A DNA stretch of 64,000 nt from Chamaea fasciata (taxonomy: Eukaryota; Chordata; Aves; Passeriformes; Sylviidae), in contig JARCOQ010000005.1 in NCBI GenBank assembly GCA_029207755.1, forward strand, positions 45,595,621 to 45,659,620, given 5' to 3'. Positions 37,001 through 47,240 of the stretch are shown here, one piece after another. Numbering within the stretch: the stretch's first letter is position 1; the number at the start of each line of letters is the position of its first letter. A program made the position numbers and the translations under genes. The notes under the pieces are model-generated. The model worked only from the letters and a program-made list of their open reading frames with translations, was not told the DNA's origin and searched no databases.

Positions 37001-40000
37001 TGCCTTTGTAAAGACTCATTCTAAATCTGTTTTGGATTGTTCTACCAAGCAATATTTGAGGTAAAATTAATTAAATAAATGATTAATTTTAAAAAAGTAT
37101 CTGTGTAATGAGGTATATGAAGGGTTTTTGTTTGTCTTAAGGGTTCTCAGTATTTTATTTTCAATTGTAAAGGTTCAAAGATAACATCATCTGTCACTGC
37201 TGGAGTTGCAAGTTCGTTGTCAGAAAAAATAGTAGAAACCATTGGGAGTAGCAGACCAAATGCACCTCTGACAGCAATTCAAATAAACTTCATTCAGAAT
37301 ATGATACAAGAAACAATGGATGACTTCAGGTACTGGTATTCCTGCAGAGTGTTGTTGTTTTCAATGACATGTTTTCTTAATGAGGTGTTTCAGCATCTGC
37401 TCAAACAAATTTCTTTTTGGATTAGAAAGTTACACTATTTTTAGCTCTATTTTTGAAAAACTAGGTATGAAACTTAGTTTTTAATAGCTCCGATGACTAA
37501 TTAGACTGATGCCTCCAAGGGCTGTTGGTGTAAGACTTTGCTGACGTTTCCAGAATGAGTGAATATTTCTCCGACGGTAAGTTCAGTCTGCATAGCGACG
37601 TCTCTACTCTTTTCCTGAAGCCTTGCACTGATTTCTTTCCTTCCTCTCTCATCTCCCTATCCCAGCAGGAGCAGGAGAAATTTCAAGTTGTCAGTGAGGA
37701 GAGTTTGACATAGCCACTTGACTTGTGTTGGCTTTGAGTGTTGTTACTTGGCATGTGTAAGGTAAAACTGTGTGTGCGTGTTTCTGCTGGTGGAGCTTTG
37801 CACTGAAATAGTGTCTGTGTTGTGATGGTCGGTGTCAGCCTACTTTGTGGATATCTAACCAACATTCCAATTGTTTTGAAAAAAGTCAAATTAGTATGGT
37901 TCTATTTAGAGTGGAGTTTGAAGAAGGTGAAGAAGTTAAAAGAATCTTACCTGGGGGATCACTTCCCAACCCATGTTTAAGATGAAGTAGGTTGAATGGA
38001 GATGATGAAGGTTTGCTGGGCAGGGGAAATGCTGCTGTCTTGATGACAAAAAGCAAAGCAAAACTAGCTTAGTAGGTCTGTGCACTATGGCTGTTCTGTA
38101 TCTACCCACAGAAGAAATACATCAAGTGTTATTAAATGTCTTTACATAAATATAGTATGGTAAAACTCCCCTGGGATTTTTTGGCAATAAACACACATCT
38201 GATGAAAACCTGTAATTGATGTAACTTAAAATGCAGTCTGTGTACTGCAGATGTGTTTTCTTTAACGTCTGTGTTCAGGCACCCCAGAGTTAGAAGTTAT
38301 GCTTTCCAGTCTATTGCTTCCAGTACCTGTGATCTGGAGCCTTAAATATTCTGTTTCTCCTCTGACCCATACTTTTTGGAGTGGCTGGAAGATTCTGCTG
38401 GCTCTTTTCCCAGTTGTAAGTTACAGATACGTTTAAACATCATAAAAGATTGTTAGTACTGGGGTCAGTAAGAGGGAAGGGAACTATTGTAAGCTCCCTG
38501 TTGATCTAACTACCTTTCAGCTGCTGGAATCTGAGGAAATGATTTTTACCTTCCTTGCCTGAAATTCATTCCTCTTCAAGTAATGGGCGGAAGAACCACA
38601 GACCTTCAGGAAAGGACCAGGAATAATATATAATTAATTTGGTTCCAAAAAAATGTTTGCTTCTTGATCTCCCTGCCTTTGGGAGATAACCTACATCTTT
38701 GGATTTATAGGATGCTAGCTGGCATCTATACACTTGATACACTCCAAGAAGATTGCCTCCAGTAGGAGTTCTGTAGCACAGTAATCTGTGGAAGGAGAAA
38801 GTGGAGATTCCTTTGCGTTTGCTGTATGTTTGAGGAAAGGAAAATGAAGTAAGATCTGTGTGTCCACTTGAGAAACACCTTACTTTGTCAGGCCAGTGAT
38901 CCCCATAGCACAGTACTCAATCCCAGGCAACTGCACTGTTCAGGAAGAACTTGTGAACTTGCCTGCTTTTCTGTGAGCTGTTCTTGTTCTTCCTCAGCTC
39001 CTGGAACTGTTGTATTAATGTTGTGATCAGAGGCTATTTTCAGCTGTGTTTTTTGTAGTGTGGAGTGGTGGTCCTTGAATTAACAAATACACATCCACTT
39101 TGCAGACAACACTGCCACTGCTTTTTGTATGGATTAGTGGGATAATTCCATGGGTTTGAGAATAATGTATCACTTACCACAGTTGCTGTTTTGGGCCCTT
39201 TTACAAAAGAATGTTGAAAGTCATGTACTGAAAGGCATATCTTCAAGTACAGATAAGTGTCTTTCTCTGCAGTGCTTGTGATCAAGGGATTGGAAATTAG
39301 CTTTGAATGGTGAAAATGAGAGGATCTTGTGGCTTGCAACTGAGAAAGAATCTTGAAATCACCATGTATAAATTTGTGTTTCTAAACTGAAAAGTCCTAT
39401 ATGCTGGAAAAAATGGTACTTATGAAAATCAATGTCATGACAAAAGTATTCCAAAATAAGCTGTAGAGGATTATGTTTCATGGTGTAAGGGTTTCTAGAC
39501 TTTTTATGAGAGTGAAGGTGAGGAAATGTGGAGTTTCGGATGCTGAGGGTACGAGAGAGAATGCTTCCTAAATAAATCTAAGCATTGTCCTTTTGCAATT
39601 CTTCCCCCAGAGAAGCGTGCCATCGAGATATTGTGAATTTGCAAGTGGAGATGATCAAGCAATTCCATATGCAGTTGGTATGTACAAGGACCATGATGGG
39701 AAATGTATTCAGTTTTCAATTTTGGTAATACCAAGGCATGTCATCTTATCTCAAAAGTGAAAATCCATTTTGTTTATTAAGACCGAGAAGGGGAGATTTC
39801 ATGTGAAGGAAGGGGAAAGTATGAATGGGAATCCATTAAATTGTTTATTTCTTTGATTAATAAAGCAAACCTTGGAGTTGAGTAGGTATGAATTTCAGGA
39901 GTTCAGGAGTTACAAACAAATTAAGCTGGTCCTTTGGAATGGGCCAAAGGCTGGGGTAAGGAGAAGATAGATGGAATTCAAATAGAAAGCTTCACTTCTC

Positions 40001-40468
40001 GGTACTGTATGCATACTGAGCTGTTCTGTATTCTTCAGCTTCACCTTTTTATGAATCTTTGTTCTTTTGATCTGCGTTAAAAAGACCTTGTCTGGGTTCT
40101 GAGCATTTTAATGGAATCAGCATTAGCAGATTCTCATTCCGAAGAACTGCAAAATATCCTTTGATAAAATATTCACTAATGTATTAATGATCAAAATACT
40201 GTATGTCAGCATAAAAGGGAAAAGCTTACTTTTCTTATCAAAAGTTTTTAAAAACAGAATTATCTACATTATTTCATTCTTAAAAGAAATATGAAAGCCA
40301 GTAGGATAAAACTGGAATTATTAACTTTATTACTACTGATTGGGACTTTTTTCTTTTCTGTAGAATGAAATGCACGCTTTACTTGAAAGATACTCTGTAA
40401 ATGAAAGTTTAGTAGCTGAAATTGAGAGACTGCGAGAGGAAAACAAAAGACTGAGGACTCACTTCTGA
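19910..40468 (+). CDS. NEDD1: NEDD1, gamma-tubulin ring complex targeting factor (complete coding sequence, 14 coding exons)
   Basis: NEDD1 brings the gamma-tubulin ring complex to centrosomes and, with augmin, to spindle microtubules. Coding exons: 19910-20045, 21546-21640, 23040-23156, 24323-24463, 29860-30089, 31094-31295, 32244-32430, 34959-35090, 35269-35310, 35731-35954, 36715-36859, 37173-37329, 39611-39677 and 40364-40468. They sum to 1980 nt, giving 659 residues and TGA; human NEDD1 is about 660. Residues 1 to about 300 form a WD40 propeller, with WD dipeptides at 17-18, 104-105 and 190-191 and YD at 234-235 and 275-276. Residues 308-550 are a Ser-rich linker, with FSPVRD (Ser409) matching the human CDK1 site Ser411. 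Residues 551-659 are the conserved gamma-tubulin-binding tail, ending in a coiled coil with VAEIERLREENKRLR. The start is fixed by MQESIRFASSGDDIKIWD at the family N-terminus. All borders fit GT-AG, and intron 2 looks U12-type. The gene appears intact. Confidence 0.97.
20046..21545 (+). other. NEDD1: NEDD1 intron 2, U12-type (minor spliceosome) GT-AG intron
   Basis: The 5' splice site reads GTATCCTT (20046-20053), the exact U12 consensus. A branch-site match TCCTTAAC (21527-21534) lies 11-13 bases before the acceptor AG (21544-21545). The acceptor ttgtgacaaag has no polypyrimidine tract, as is typical of U12 introns. Splicing here gives WASNNRYLATAS, which aligns with WSSNNNFLVTAS of the human protein, so the borders are secure. 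The intron interrupts codon 46 in phase 1. Confidence 0.9.
21546..21640 (+). CDS. NEDD1: NEDD1 exon 3
   Basis: Encodes residues 46-77, including SAAGDKIVVSSCKSKPVP, part of the first two WD40 blades. The donor is gtaagt at 21641. Confidence 0.95.
21641..23039 (+). other. NEDD1 intron 3
   Basis: This is 1.4 kb of AT-rich intron. The frames at 21880-22138 on both strands have no recognisable content. No repeat named. Confidence 0.6.
23040..23156 (+). CDS. NEDD1: NEDD1 exon 4
   Basis: Encodes residues 78-116 with YLVSGGLDNTVNIWDLKS, a full WD40 D-A strand pair ending in WD. The acceptor is ccccattag and the donor gtaagt. Both ends are phase 0. Confidence 0.95.
23157..24322 (+). other. NEDD1 intron 4
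   Basis: This is 1.2 kb of AT-rich intron. Nothing recognised. Confidence 0.6.
24323..24463 (+). CDS. NEDD1: NEDD1 exon 5
   Basis: Encodes residues 117-163, from EHKDEVTCVAYNWNDGY through SGEIILHSVTTNLSS. It has 47 codons, phase 0 at both ends. The acceptor is ttcccacag and the donor gtaggc. Confidence 0.95.
25699..26171 (-). mobile_element. Solo endogenous-retrovirus LTR, minus orientation, about 473 bp
   Basis: On the minus strand the element starts TGATGCCTTAAG at 26171 and ends with ...CA at 25699. In between it has a TATA box (plus-strand cttttataag at 25891-25900) followed about 95 bases later by a poly(A) signal (plus-strand tttatt at 25796-25801). That is the expected U3-R-U5 order. 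The sequence resembles LTRs frequent in songbirds. No matching target duplication is visible (left neighbour tttgat, right neighbour ggtcca), so an end may be eroded or recombined. It lies antisense within a NEDD1 intron and has no internal retroviral genes. Confidence 0.72.
27365..27620 (+). repeat. Purine-rich stretch
   Basis: A strong G/A bias on the plus strand produces long pyrimidine-encoded frames (Ser/Leu/Pro/Phe-rich) on the minus strand. These are best seen as composition artefacts. Confidence 0.6.
28180..28599 (+). mobile_element. CR1 LINE, 3'-terminal fragment
   Basis: The block contains the familiar CR1 3' landmarks in order: ttgttcagcctggagaaaac, a diverged middle, a segment resembling gaacaggttgcccagggaag, then ttttccagcc and the terminal attctgtgattcta. 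It is truncated at the 5' side, as most avian CR1 copies are, and diverged by small changes. Sense orientation relative to NEDD1. Confidence 0.85.
29860..30089 (+). CDS. NEDD1: NEDD1 exon 6
   Basis: Encodes residues 164-239 plus two bases of codon 240. It includes VTLWDVNSQSPYHNF and GLDKRIILYDT, two propeller blades. The acceptor is gttttacag and the donor gtgagt. Confidence 0.96.
30090..31093 (+). other. NEDD1 intron 6 with AT microsatellite
   Basis: This is 1 kb of intron. Near its 3' end, 30987-31018 is an uninterrupted AT run. The acceptor gtttgaag at 31093 has a weak polypyrimidine tract. Confidence 0.7.
30987..31018. repeat. AT dinucleotide microsatellite
   Basis: About 16 perfect AT units, ending 75 bases upstream of NEDD1 exon 7. 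Confidence 0.95.
31094..31295 (+). CDS. NEDD1: NEDD1 exon 7
   Basis: Encodes residues 240-307, including VDFMPDGTTLAIGCSRGKI and QYDLRQL, the last propeller blade. The donor is gtattt at 31296. Confidence 0.95.
31296..32243 (+). other. NEDD1 intron 7
   Basis: This is 0.95 kb of intron. Nothing recognised. Confidence 0.6.
32244..32430 (+). CDS. NEDD1: NEDD1 exon 8
   Basis: Encodes residues 308-369 and one base of codon 370. It is a Ser/Asn/Lys-rich linker (SNLTGSSNKPVSKRVEVKAG) with low conservation, as in other species. The acceptor is tttccttcag and the donor gtaatg. Confidence 0.92.
32431..34958 (+). other. NEDD1 intron 8
   Basis: This is 2.5 kb of AT-rich intron. An A-rich low-complexity run lies at about 32807-32870. 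No other feature recognised. Confidence 0.6.
34959..35090 (+). CDS. NEDD1: NEDD1 exon 9 (CDK1-site region)
   Basis: Encodes residues 370-413. It ends with SSLGDVFSPVRD, the conserved block that in human NEDD1 carries the CDK1-phosphorylated Ser411 used for spindle recruitment; here it is Ser409. Phase 1 at both ends. Confidence 0.94.
35269..35310 (+). CDS. NEDD1: NEDD1 exon 10 (42-nt small exon)
   Basis: Only 14 codons, phase 1 at both ends, encoding IIANKATEDPQGN after a split Asp codon. The human protein has a segment of the same length at this place. Both splice sites are good (ttttgtag and gtaagc). Skipping would keep the frame. Confidence 0.9.
35731..35954 (+). CDS. NEDD1: NEDD1 exon 11
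   Basis: Encodes residues 428-502, including SSPLHALVGSPVKEEE and ISLGKQES. Both resemble the human linker, with several Ser-Pro sites. The acceptor is ttatttttag and the donor gtattc. Confidence 0.94.
35955..36714 (+). other. NEDD1 intron 11
   Basis: This is 0.76 kb of intron with a T-rich acceptor tract. The open frame at 36240-36449 is hydrophobic but has no splice logic and is taken as chance. Confidence 0.6.
36715..36859 (+). CDS. NEDD1: NEDD1 exon 12
   Basis: Encodes residues 503-550 and one base of codon 551. It is a poorly conserved Ser/Pro-rich linker (LSSPPSSTPDANEKLMKN) ending in LPVNGTTST, which matches human PPINGSSTP. The acceptor is tttttttcatcag and the donor gtaagt. Confidence 0.92.
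37173..37329 (+). CDS. NEDD1: NEDD1 exon 13 (start of gamma-tubulin-binding tail)
   Basis: Encodes residues 551-602, with SSVTAGVASSLSEKI and FIQNMIQETMDDF. This block is nearly identical to the human protein and belongs to the C-terminal region that binds the gamma-tubulin complex. The acceptor is caattgtaaag and the donor gtactg. Confidence 0.96.
37330..39610 (+). other. NEDD1 intron 13
   Basis: This is 2.3 kb of intron. Frames on the minus strand at 39040-39339 and 39504-39734 have no motif and overlap the next exon in part. They are taken as chance. No repeat named. Confidence 0.6.
39611..39677 (+). CDS. NEDD1: NEDD1 exon 14
   Basis: Encodes residues 603-625, EACHRDIVNLQVEMIKQF and HMQL, within the conserved helical tail. 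The acceptor is cttcccccag and the donor gtatgt. Confidence 0.95.
40364..40468 (+). CDS. NEDD1: NEDD1 exon 15 (terminal coding exon)
   Basis: Encodes residues 626-659 and the TGA stop at 40466-40468. NEMHALLERYSVNESLVAEI continues with a leucine-heptad coiled coil to RLRTHF. The acceptor is ttcttttctgtag. Confidence 0.97.
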   Translation, partial: NEMHALLERYSVNESLVAEIERLREENKRLRTHF

Positions 40469-42455
40469 AGGGTTTTTACATTGCTGATTTTATTAGCGTG
40501 AACTCGCTACAGGTGGTGTGTTGTCTCTGACAAATGTCATCACTGAAGTATTGTTTGAAGATCTGTTGCTATTTTGAACATGAATCTATTCTTCTAGATA
40601 ACTGGTGTAAGATACTATGTGTAATTGTAAAATTTGTAGCAGATCGGCATTGTATAAAGAGCATTTGTATCCTCATGCTGACCACTTTGCAATGCAGCCT
40701 TCTAACAGAAAAACTCAAAGGACAAGTACGGTGTTGGGAGTTTTAGCAATAGGTAAAGTGCCTTTTCATAAACAAAATCAAACCAGGACAGATGCTTTTA
40801 CTGTAAGAACTTTTTTTTATATACTTACTTTTCTATCTGCTTCTTTATTCTACTGCAGTCAGAAACAATCACTACAGCTTGCCTTTCAGATACTTTTCTT
40901 GAAGAAAAAGGGGAGCGAAAGTTCCTCTTTTGCACAACATGGAGCCTTGTTTACAAAGAGCTGGAAAGTAGAGTAGTCAATTAAGTTTATTCAGCTGGCA
41001 ACTCTTCTGTCCTGAGTAAAACTAGAGCTTGAAAATATTCCCAAATTTGGTGCCACAATCTTTCCTATTGAATTCATAAGTTTGGTGTTGCAAATGGTGC
41101 ATCAACTGCACAATGAGATTTTTTTGTTACTACTTTGGCTGTGAATCTAGAATTCTTTTGATTTATATGTATTTGAATACTGTCATAGCTTGTCTGACTT
41201 GAATGAACTTTAGTCTTCAAAATGTAAGTATATTAATAATATAGCCGTTAATAATGCAGCAATGTGTAATTGAAGTCTTTCAGTCTGACTCAAGCACCTT
41301 TTGTGCCCAACCTCCCCTTCCATTGGAAGCGAACAACACTTAATATTGAGCAGTTTTGTTGCAGTTTTGAGTCACGTTGGTTTAGCGTTATTGTGGCCTT
41401 TTTCAGATAGCTGCACACCAAATCTATTATCTTGTATTATTAACAACCATTAAAGAGAAATCATTACTTCAGTAGCATGATAGTATCATACTGGTATGTA
41501 TGAAACATTTCTGAAATGGAGCTCAGTAGGAAGTCCTGACTATTGAAGTGCATGGCATATTTGGCTTGGCTTTTTTTTTTCCAAGAGGATGAAATTAAAA
41601 CTTAAATTTTAAACTACTTTAGAAATCAAATTGAGTTTAAAATTTCTCTGAAAGACTTCTTATACAGGTGCTTCTTGCTATTTAAGTTTTTCTGGAGGCT
41701 TCTTAATTATCCCTCTTATATTGCTTGTTTCTTCTCACAAATTCAAAACTCAAGGAAAGTCTGAAGAACAGGCAGATTAATTATTTACATCTAGTGTTTA
41801 AACCCACAATGACACTCTGCTACTAATGAGTAGATAAATAAATAAAAGCCATAATATATAGTGTAACTTATTTTTATATGTTGCAAAACTAAAGAAAAAC
41901 TCCAAACATGTCTGTAACTTTTCCTTACCTTTAACTTTTTTTTAAAAAAGAGACTTCTTTTTTTGATGTCATTTAATGAAAAACAGTCTTGCAGCAAAAT
42001 GAGGGTGTTCAAGTAGCCTTTAATGTTAGGGAAATTACTTTAAATGTCTGTAGTTCTACTTCTTTTATAAGCTTTTAAAAATATTTCTGTGTCACATATA
42101 ACTTCATATTGAAAGGAAGCAAAGAAAATTTGGGTTTTTTTACGAACTTAACACACAGTGTAGTGCTCTTGCTGGTGTACCTGGATGACAGCAGGGAATT
42201 AGATCATTATCTTGGGTATTCTGCTTATAAGTAATTCATTTCCCTGACTCTGAACTGTATAATGTTTTTAATTCCCAAATGGAGGTGACTATAGCAAGAG
42301 TAATTAAAAAGACTTTTAGGGCTTTTGTCCATATCTCAGGATTACGGTAATGCAAGTGACTGCACATGGTGTGTGGAGACCCACTCTGCCTATCATAAGG
42401 GTATGTCTTGTACACTCTGATTTGTATGTTAAAATAAAGCTTGTTTTCACCTCTT
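40469..42455 (+). other. NEDD1: NEDD1 3' UTR
   Basis: About 2 kb of AU-rich sequence lies between the stop and the first strong aataaa at 42433, followed by a GU-rich stretch. Several attaaa variants occur earlier (for example near 41450 and 41594) and could give shorter ends. Frames inside are not genes. Confidence 0.65.
42433..42438 (+). terminator. NEDD1: Probable NEDD1 poly(A) signal
   Basis: Canonical aataaa in the context gttaaaataaagcttgtttt, with GU-rich sequence (gctgtggtg) about 30 bases downstream. Confidence 0.65.
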
Positions 42456-43478
42456 TGAGAAAAAAGCTGTGGTGACCTTATTAAAGAGAATAATCTGTGT
42501 TGTAATTGTTATGCCTCATCAGGCACCATCTACCTGAAATTTTGGAGTAATCTCTCCTATGCCTCTGTGGCTTCGTGTAGGCCATCCAATCATTTCCGCA
42601 GAAGTGTTCACAATACCTCATGCTCTTGGAGTAAAGGACAGATGAGCAGTTCCCCCTTCCAGCTTGAAAACTGTGACAGTCATGCCAGAAAGATCATGTT
42701 CATAGCTAAAAATCATGTTCAAGCAGATGTTTTGGGGAGAGAGAATAATCTTGTCTCCTAAGCTCCTGGTGAGGTGGACATCTGGTGTCATCTTCATGTT
42801 AAACTTAGGCATGTTTAATTTTTTAATTCCCCTCTCTCATGTAAATACAGACTTCCTGTGATGAGAAGTTTATTTGCAGTTTCAAGGTATGTAGGGTTTG
42901 AAAACTGATTTTGACTAATTGATTTCTTCTCATAAAAATGCAAAATGTCAGCATGTTCTTAGTTCCTGGCAGCAGTCCACCAGTGCCTGATACACATGCC
43001 ATACTCTTCATAAGTAAAAGGATGAATTTGGAAGTTGCACATTGTCCCTCCTGCACAAAGAACATGGCATACTAGAAGAAAGAACATACTTTACAGACTG
43101 CGTTGCTAAACTCTACAGTTCCTTGTGAGCAGATACCCTAGATACTAAAACTGAAGATGCAAAATGGTTGTAGATTATTTGTATATAAAGGTAACAGACC
43201 TTAAGGCTGACAAGTGCTGTGTCTGTGCTTCCCCACCAGTGCACTTGTGTCTGTATGTCAGTACTGGTGTGTGTCAAGAGCTGCACCTTCTGGTCAGGCT
43301 GAGTTCAGCTGTTTTCACATCATCTCAGGCCATGCATCTGGGTGATACTAATGAACAAATTCTCAGCTGTGGAAACAATCTTGTACTCTTCCTTAAGCAT
43401 CCTGTGCTGCCAGGCACTGGCAAAGGTAAGTTACAAGGCCAGAGGGACAAGAGTGAAAAATTCTGAGGTGTTTTCAGG

Positions 43479-43513
43479 ATTAACTGTGAAATTAACTGTG
43501 AAATTAACTGTGA
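43479..43513. repeat. 12-bp tandem repeat (attaactgtgaa, about 2.9 copies)
   Basis: The unit attaactgtgaa is repeated head to tail without mismatch. Confidence 0.9.
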
Positions 43514-44245
43514 TTCCGGAGGCTTCTCTCTAGCCAAGGAAGTACAGACAGTACCTGTGCACTTCACATTTCCATGTTTGTCTGGCACAGCTGTAGGACA
43601 GGGAAACTTAAGGGTGGAATCATACTCAACTATTTAAAAAGTCATGGAAAGCACATCTCTTTTTAGCTGATTTTGGCAGTCAAAACTGATACACTTTTGG
43701 ACTGAGATCCACAATCCTTCAGATGTTCAGATGTAGACAATGTCTTATCTAGTATGCTGTCTACAGCGCGGTTGCTAATAACACTGTTACATAGCCACTT
43801 CTGCTAAAGTTAGGGGCATGTATGCGATGTTTCCAGTTCTTTTTGTGTGGAAAGTTATCATAGAGTTAGAATGCATATCTAATATTTTCAAAATAAACAG
43901 AGAAACGTTTGAGGCAGTGCATGTATAATGAACTGGATTATTAAGAGCAGCTCTGAGATCGTGGGGGGGTGATGACCCAAAAAACCCTATTCTTGGTCCA
44001 GAAGGCACTTGATTTTGTGAGCAAGTGAAGAATCGGCTATATCAGCAGAAACTTGCAGGTTATTCTCTCTTTACCTGGATATAAACAGCAGCTGATTAAA
44101 AATGAAGGAAAGAGAAGTGTAGACTCCTGATACTTACTCTTTAGTCTCATTAGTACTTAAAAAAATCCAGACCTGAACTCAAATAGGAAGCAGCATTCCC
44201 TTTTCCAGAGAGACTGTATCATGACTGAACATGTTGGTGGAGCTG

Positions 44246-44277
44246 GATTTAGCCCCATGATGTTTTGGGGCTAAATC
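44246..44277. repeat. Inverted repeat, 12-bp perfect stem, 8-base spacer
   Basis: gatttagcccca at 44246-44257 is the exact reverse complement of tggggctaaatc at 44266-44277. The stem does not extend further. Confidence 0.9.
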
Positions 44278-46789
44278 ATATTAGAATTTTCCAAGTGTCT
44301 GGCTTGGGACACTAAAATTGACTGATGAGTGTTGGAAGCCATCCACTCTCTGTTATCTACTAGAACAGGAGTTCTCTGAAACAACTGCCCAGCTTTGTAT
44401 TACCAGTTGTCCCATGTAGCCACTGACCTAGCTGCAGGGATGATTTTGGAGGGAGTTTAAAATGATCATTGTACCTCAGAGGATCACCTGAGATGTGTTC
44501 TGGTAGTAGAAGCTTCTGTTGTTCTTACTAGCAGAATGTTTTTCTCCCTTAGTTTTATCGTGTGAGTTGCAGAACAAATGCTCCTGCCTTGGGCTCTCTC
44601 TTGAATTCTCCATTTGTCCTCTCATTCTAGCTAAAAATACCTAGGCTCATACAGTGGAAAAGTTATTGTTCCTTTCCAATTTCTTGCACCACAAAATTCT
44701 GTCTCTTTATGGAAATCACTGAGAGACAATGCGTTTTCAGCCTGTTATTTTGCTAGAATGATAATTCTGATTTATTCTTCTCATCCTTACTTGTCCTCTG
44801 AGTAATGGAGAAGAAACAAAAATACAGAGAGAAAAGGATGCATGAGAAAAAAAAACACAGTTTCCTCTACAAGTTATTTACATACAAGTGCCTTTACTGG
44901 TTATAAAAATACACATTAACTAACACAGGGCAGAAGTGTTCCAGAATTAATTTTAAAAAATTAATACTGTAAATAAATACTTGTGCTTGGTTGCATTACT
45001 ATAACACTACTTACCAGAATGCCTGAATACCCAGAGGTGTCCAGCTGGGGATATTTTTTACAATTATCAGGTTGCAGAGGGTGAGCTGTGTTTTCTGAAT
45101 AACAATTCTTCATGTTTTCATAAGGTCTTAGACTGTCTTAGACTGGCCAATCAAAAATTAGGGCGAACAAACCCAATTCATCATTTTTGAAAGTTTTGGG
45201 CTAAGTAGATGGAATTTTTCCCCTAATTTTGTAGCATCTAAACTGAAGCAGTTCAGGATTCTGCTGTTCAGTTCTCATCACTGGACTTTTTTGTGAGTCG
45301 AGAAGCTGATGCAATTTATCCAAGTCCACCTGAATAAACATAAAGGTGCAAGATTTATCTAAAGCTTTAAGAGTCAAAGCACTTTGGTCTGCCACTTACT
45401 ACCATCCACTCAAGTTTTAAATTTCCAACATTACACAAGTCTCTGCAGATTTATCCTGTAGTTATTTTGTTACTGAAATAGATCCTCTTGACAGGAGAAG
45501 TCAGCAAATTAAGGCAAGCTTAAATGAAATAGACCCTATGTCCTCACCATGATACCCAAAATTATTTCCATTACATATTTGCCTAAAAAAAAAAGTGTGT
45601 GGTGCTGGAGGTCACACTCCTGCTTGTCCCCACTGTGTGGAGAAAAAATGTCACTGCACTGTGTCCAAAATACTTGTCCCTGGAGTCCTATCTCTTATCA
45701 AATCCCCCAGCTCTGAGAAAGCTGCTGACTCCCCGCCATCAGCGGTAGCAGAAGGAATTACAAGTTTCCTTCCCCTGGGAATCATTTGACCCCGCTCCTA
45801 GAGCCCCTCTCCAGGGTGGTGCTCAGCACTGCCTCATTCTGCCAGTGCCCATAGCCCACGGCAGGTTGTCCTTCCACAGGGTTGTACTCCACCAGATGCA
45901 GGTCACACCAGTAACTGAGACTTCACGTGCCAAGGGTAAGGCTCACAAATATACATAAATGACACTGCTTGTTTCCATGGTAACTTTGATACTTCAGGAT
46001 GGAAAAGACAAAAAAGCCAGAAACAAGAGGAGACGTGCGGGGAGGTAACAGCACTTAAGTCACATGTATTTGAGTGCTATTCTGCAATGCCAGAAGTCCC
46101 AGCTATGCCAGACGATCATGCTGTGATGATGCTCCAATGATACTATGGTTTCTATCTTTACCCATCCCATGGTTGAATTGGCTCTTTGTTTTTTGTAGTC
46201 TTGGGGTGTTTTTTGAAGGATACTTTCTACACCAGGTATTAGGCCAACAGCAGTGGCATCGGTGTGACTAGTATGTATCTTTTAAGTACAATATGGAGAT
46301 CAGTGGTATGAATGCTTTGAAAGCTCTGCCATGCTTTTTAGAAATACAGGGATTTATGTATGAAACCCACATGGGAGTACGACTAAAATCAAACAAGATA
46401 AGCATTGCTCCATCTTTTCAAAATTGTTTATCTTTGTAAAGTTGAAAAGCACTTTGATCTCATTTTGTTAATTGACAGTATTTAATAGTTGCTGACCTCT
46501 CACAAGTTTAATACCTAGTCATGTAATGTATGCTTTCATTTCACTGTTGAAAGCTGGCTTTGTTTCTGTTTCACTTAAGTGGCAATTGTGTGGCAAACTT
46601 CCTGGGAAGAATAATGTTGTAGTGAGTGAGAGAATTGGTAGGTTGTCAGTATTTCAATCTCAGCAATGACCGAGGCTTTTATACTTGCAGAAATGACAAG
46701 TCTCATCACCGCCACCACCTGATCATTATCATCATCTTTATCAAAAGGTCTCCACAGGGTAAGGTCAATGTTAAGGAAACTGTCCTGTC

Positions 46790-47240
46790 CGACCATCCAG
46801 GAGGCGCCCTGGCAGTCATACATGCACCACCCGAGCTGGGACGGAAACCCTTTCACAGTGACACACCCCACACTTAACACACCAGGTTTCCTTACCTCCT
46901 TACCGGCTCGTCCCCAGGTTTCCTATCGCAGAGTCTCAGAAGTCCCCATCCTTAAAATAATTTAATCTCGGTGCGATGACTAAATAACAAAATAACAGCT
47001 CGAACTGGTGCCACCGAGGAGGAACCACGAACAAAGGAAACCCTGGACTTTCATCCCTTGAGAGTCTTAGCGCGTCAAGTGAGGGAATCGTCAGCTCCCG
47101 CCGTGTCTCTGAGGGTCCGGTCCCCTGGCCGGCGCCACGGGTCCCCCGGCCCTTTGTTACGCAAAGGGTTGGCGCTTCACGGCCCCCTTTGCCTGAGGCT
47201 CTCGCCGCTTGCAAACCCAGCCATCTGCACTGAATGTATT
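46790..47240. other. GC-rich, CpG-containing patch
   Basis: GC and CpG density rise clearly above the surroundings, most strongly at about 47060-47200. It may be a weak CpG island, a promoter or part of a decayed GC-rich repeat. A short minus-strand frame at 47274-47474 beside it has an acidic, Ser-rich C-terminus (TELMETGESHEESESS) but no recognised family. Confidence 0.5.

Larger units (their letters stand above)
42456..46780. other. Intergenic region downstream of NEDD1
   Basis: No gene recognised. It holds a 12-bp tandem repeat at 43479-43513 and a perfect 12-bp-stem inverted repeat at 44246-44277. Short frames here lack splice logic, domains or conserved-looking character. Confidence 0.55.

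Noticed and set aside
44246..44277. A microRNA precursor
   Set aside because: The stem is only 12 bp and flanking bases do not pair. No known miRNA sequence was recognised. I also looked for the RMST-linked miR-135a and miR-1251 and did not see them in the window.
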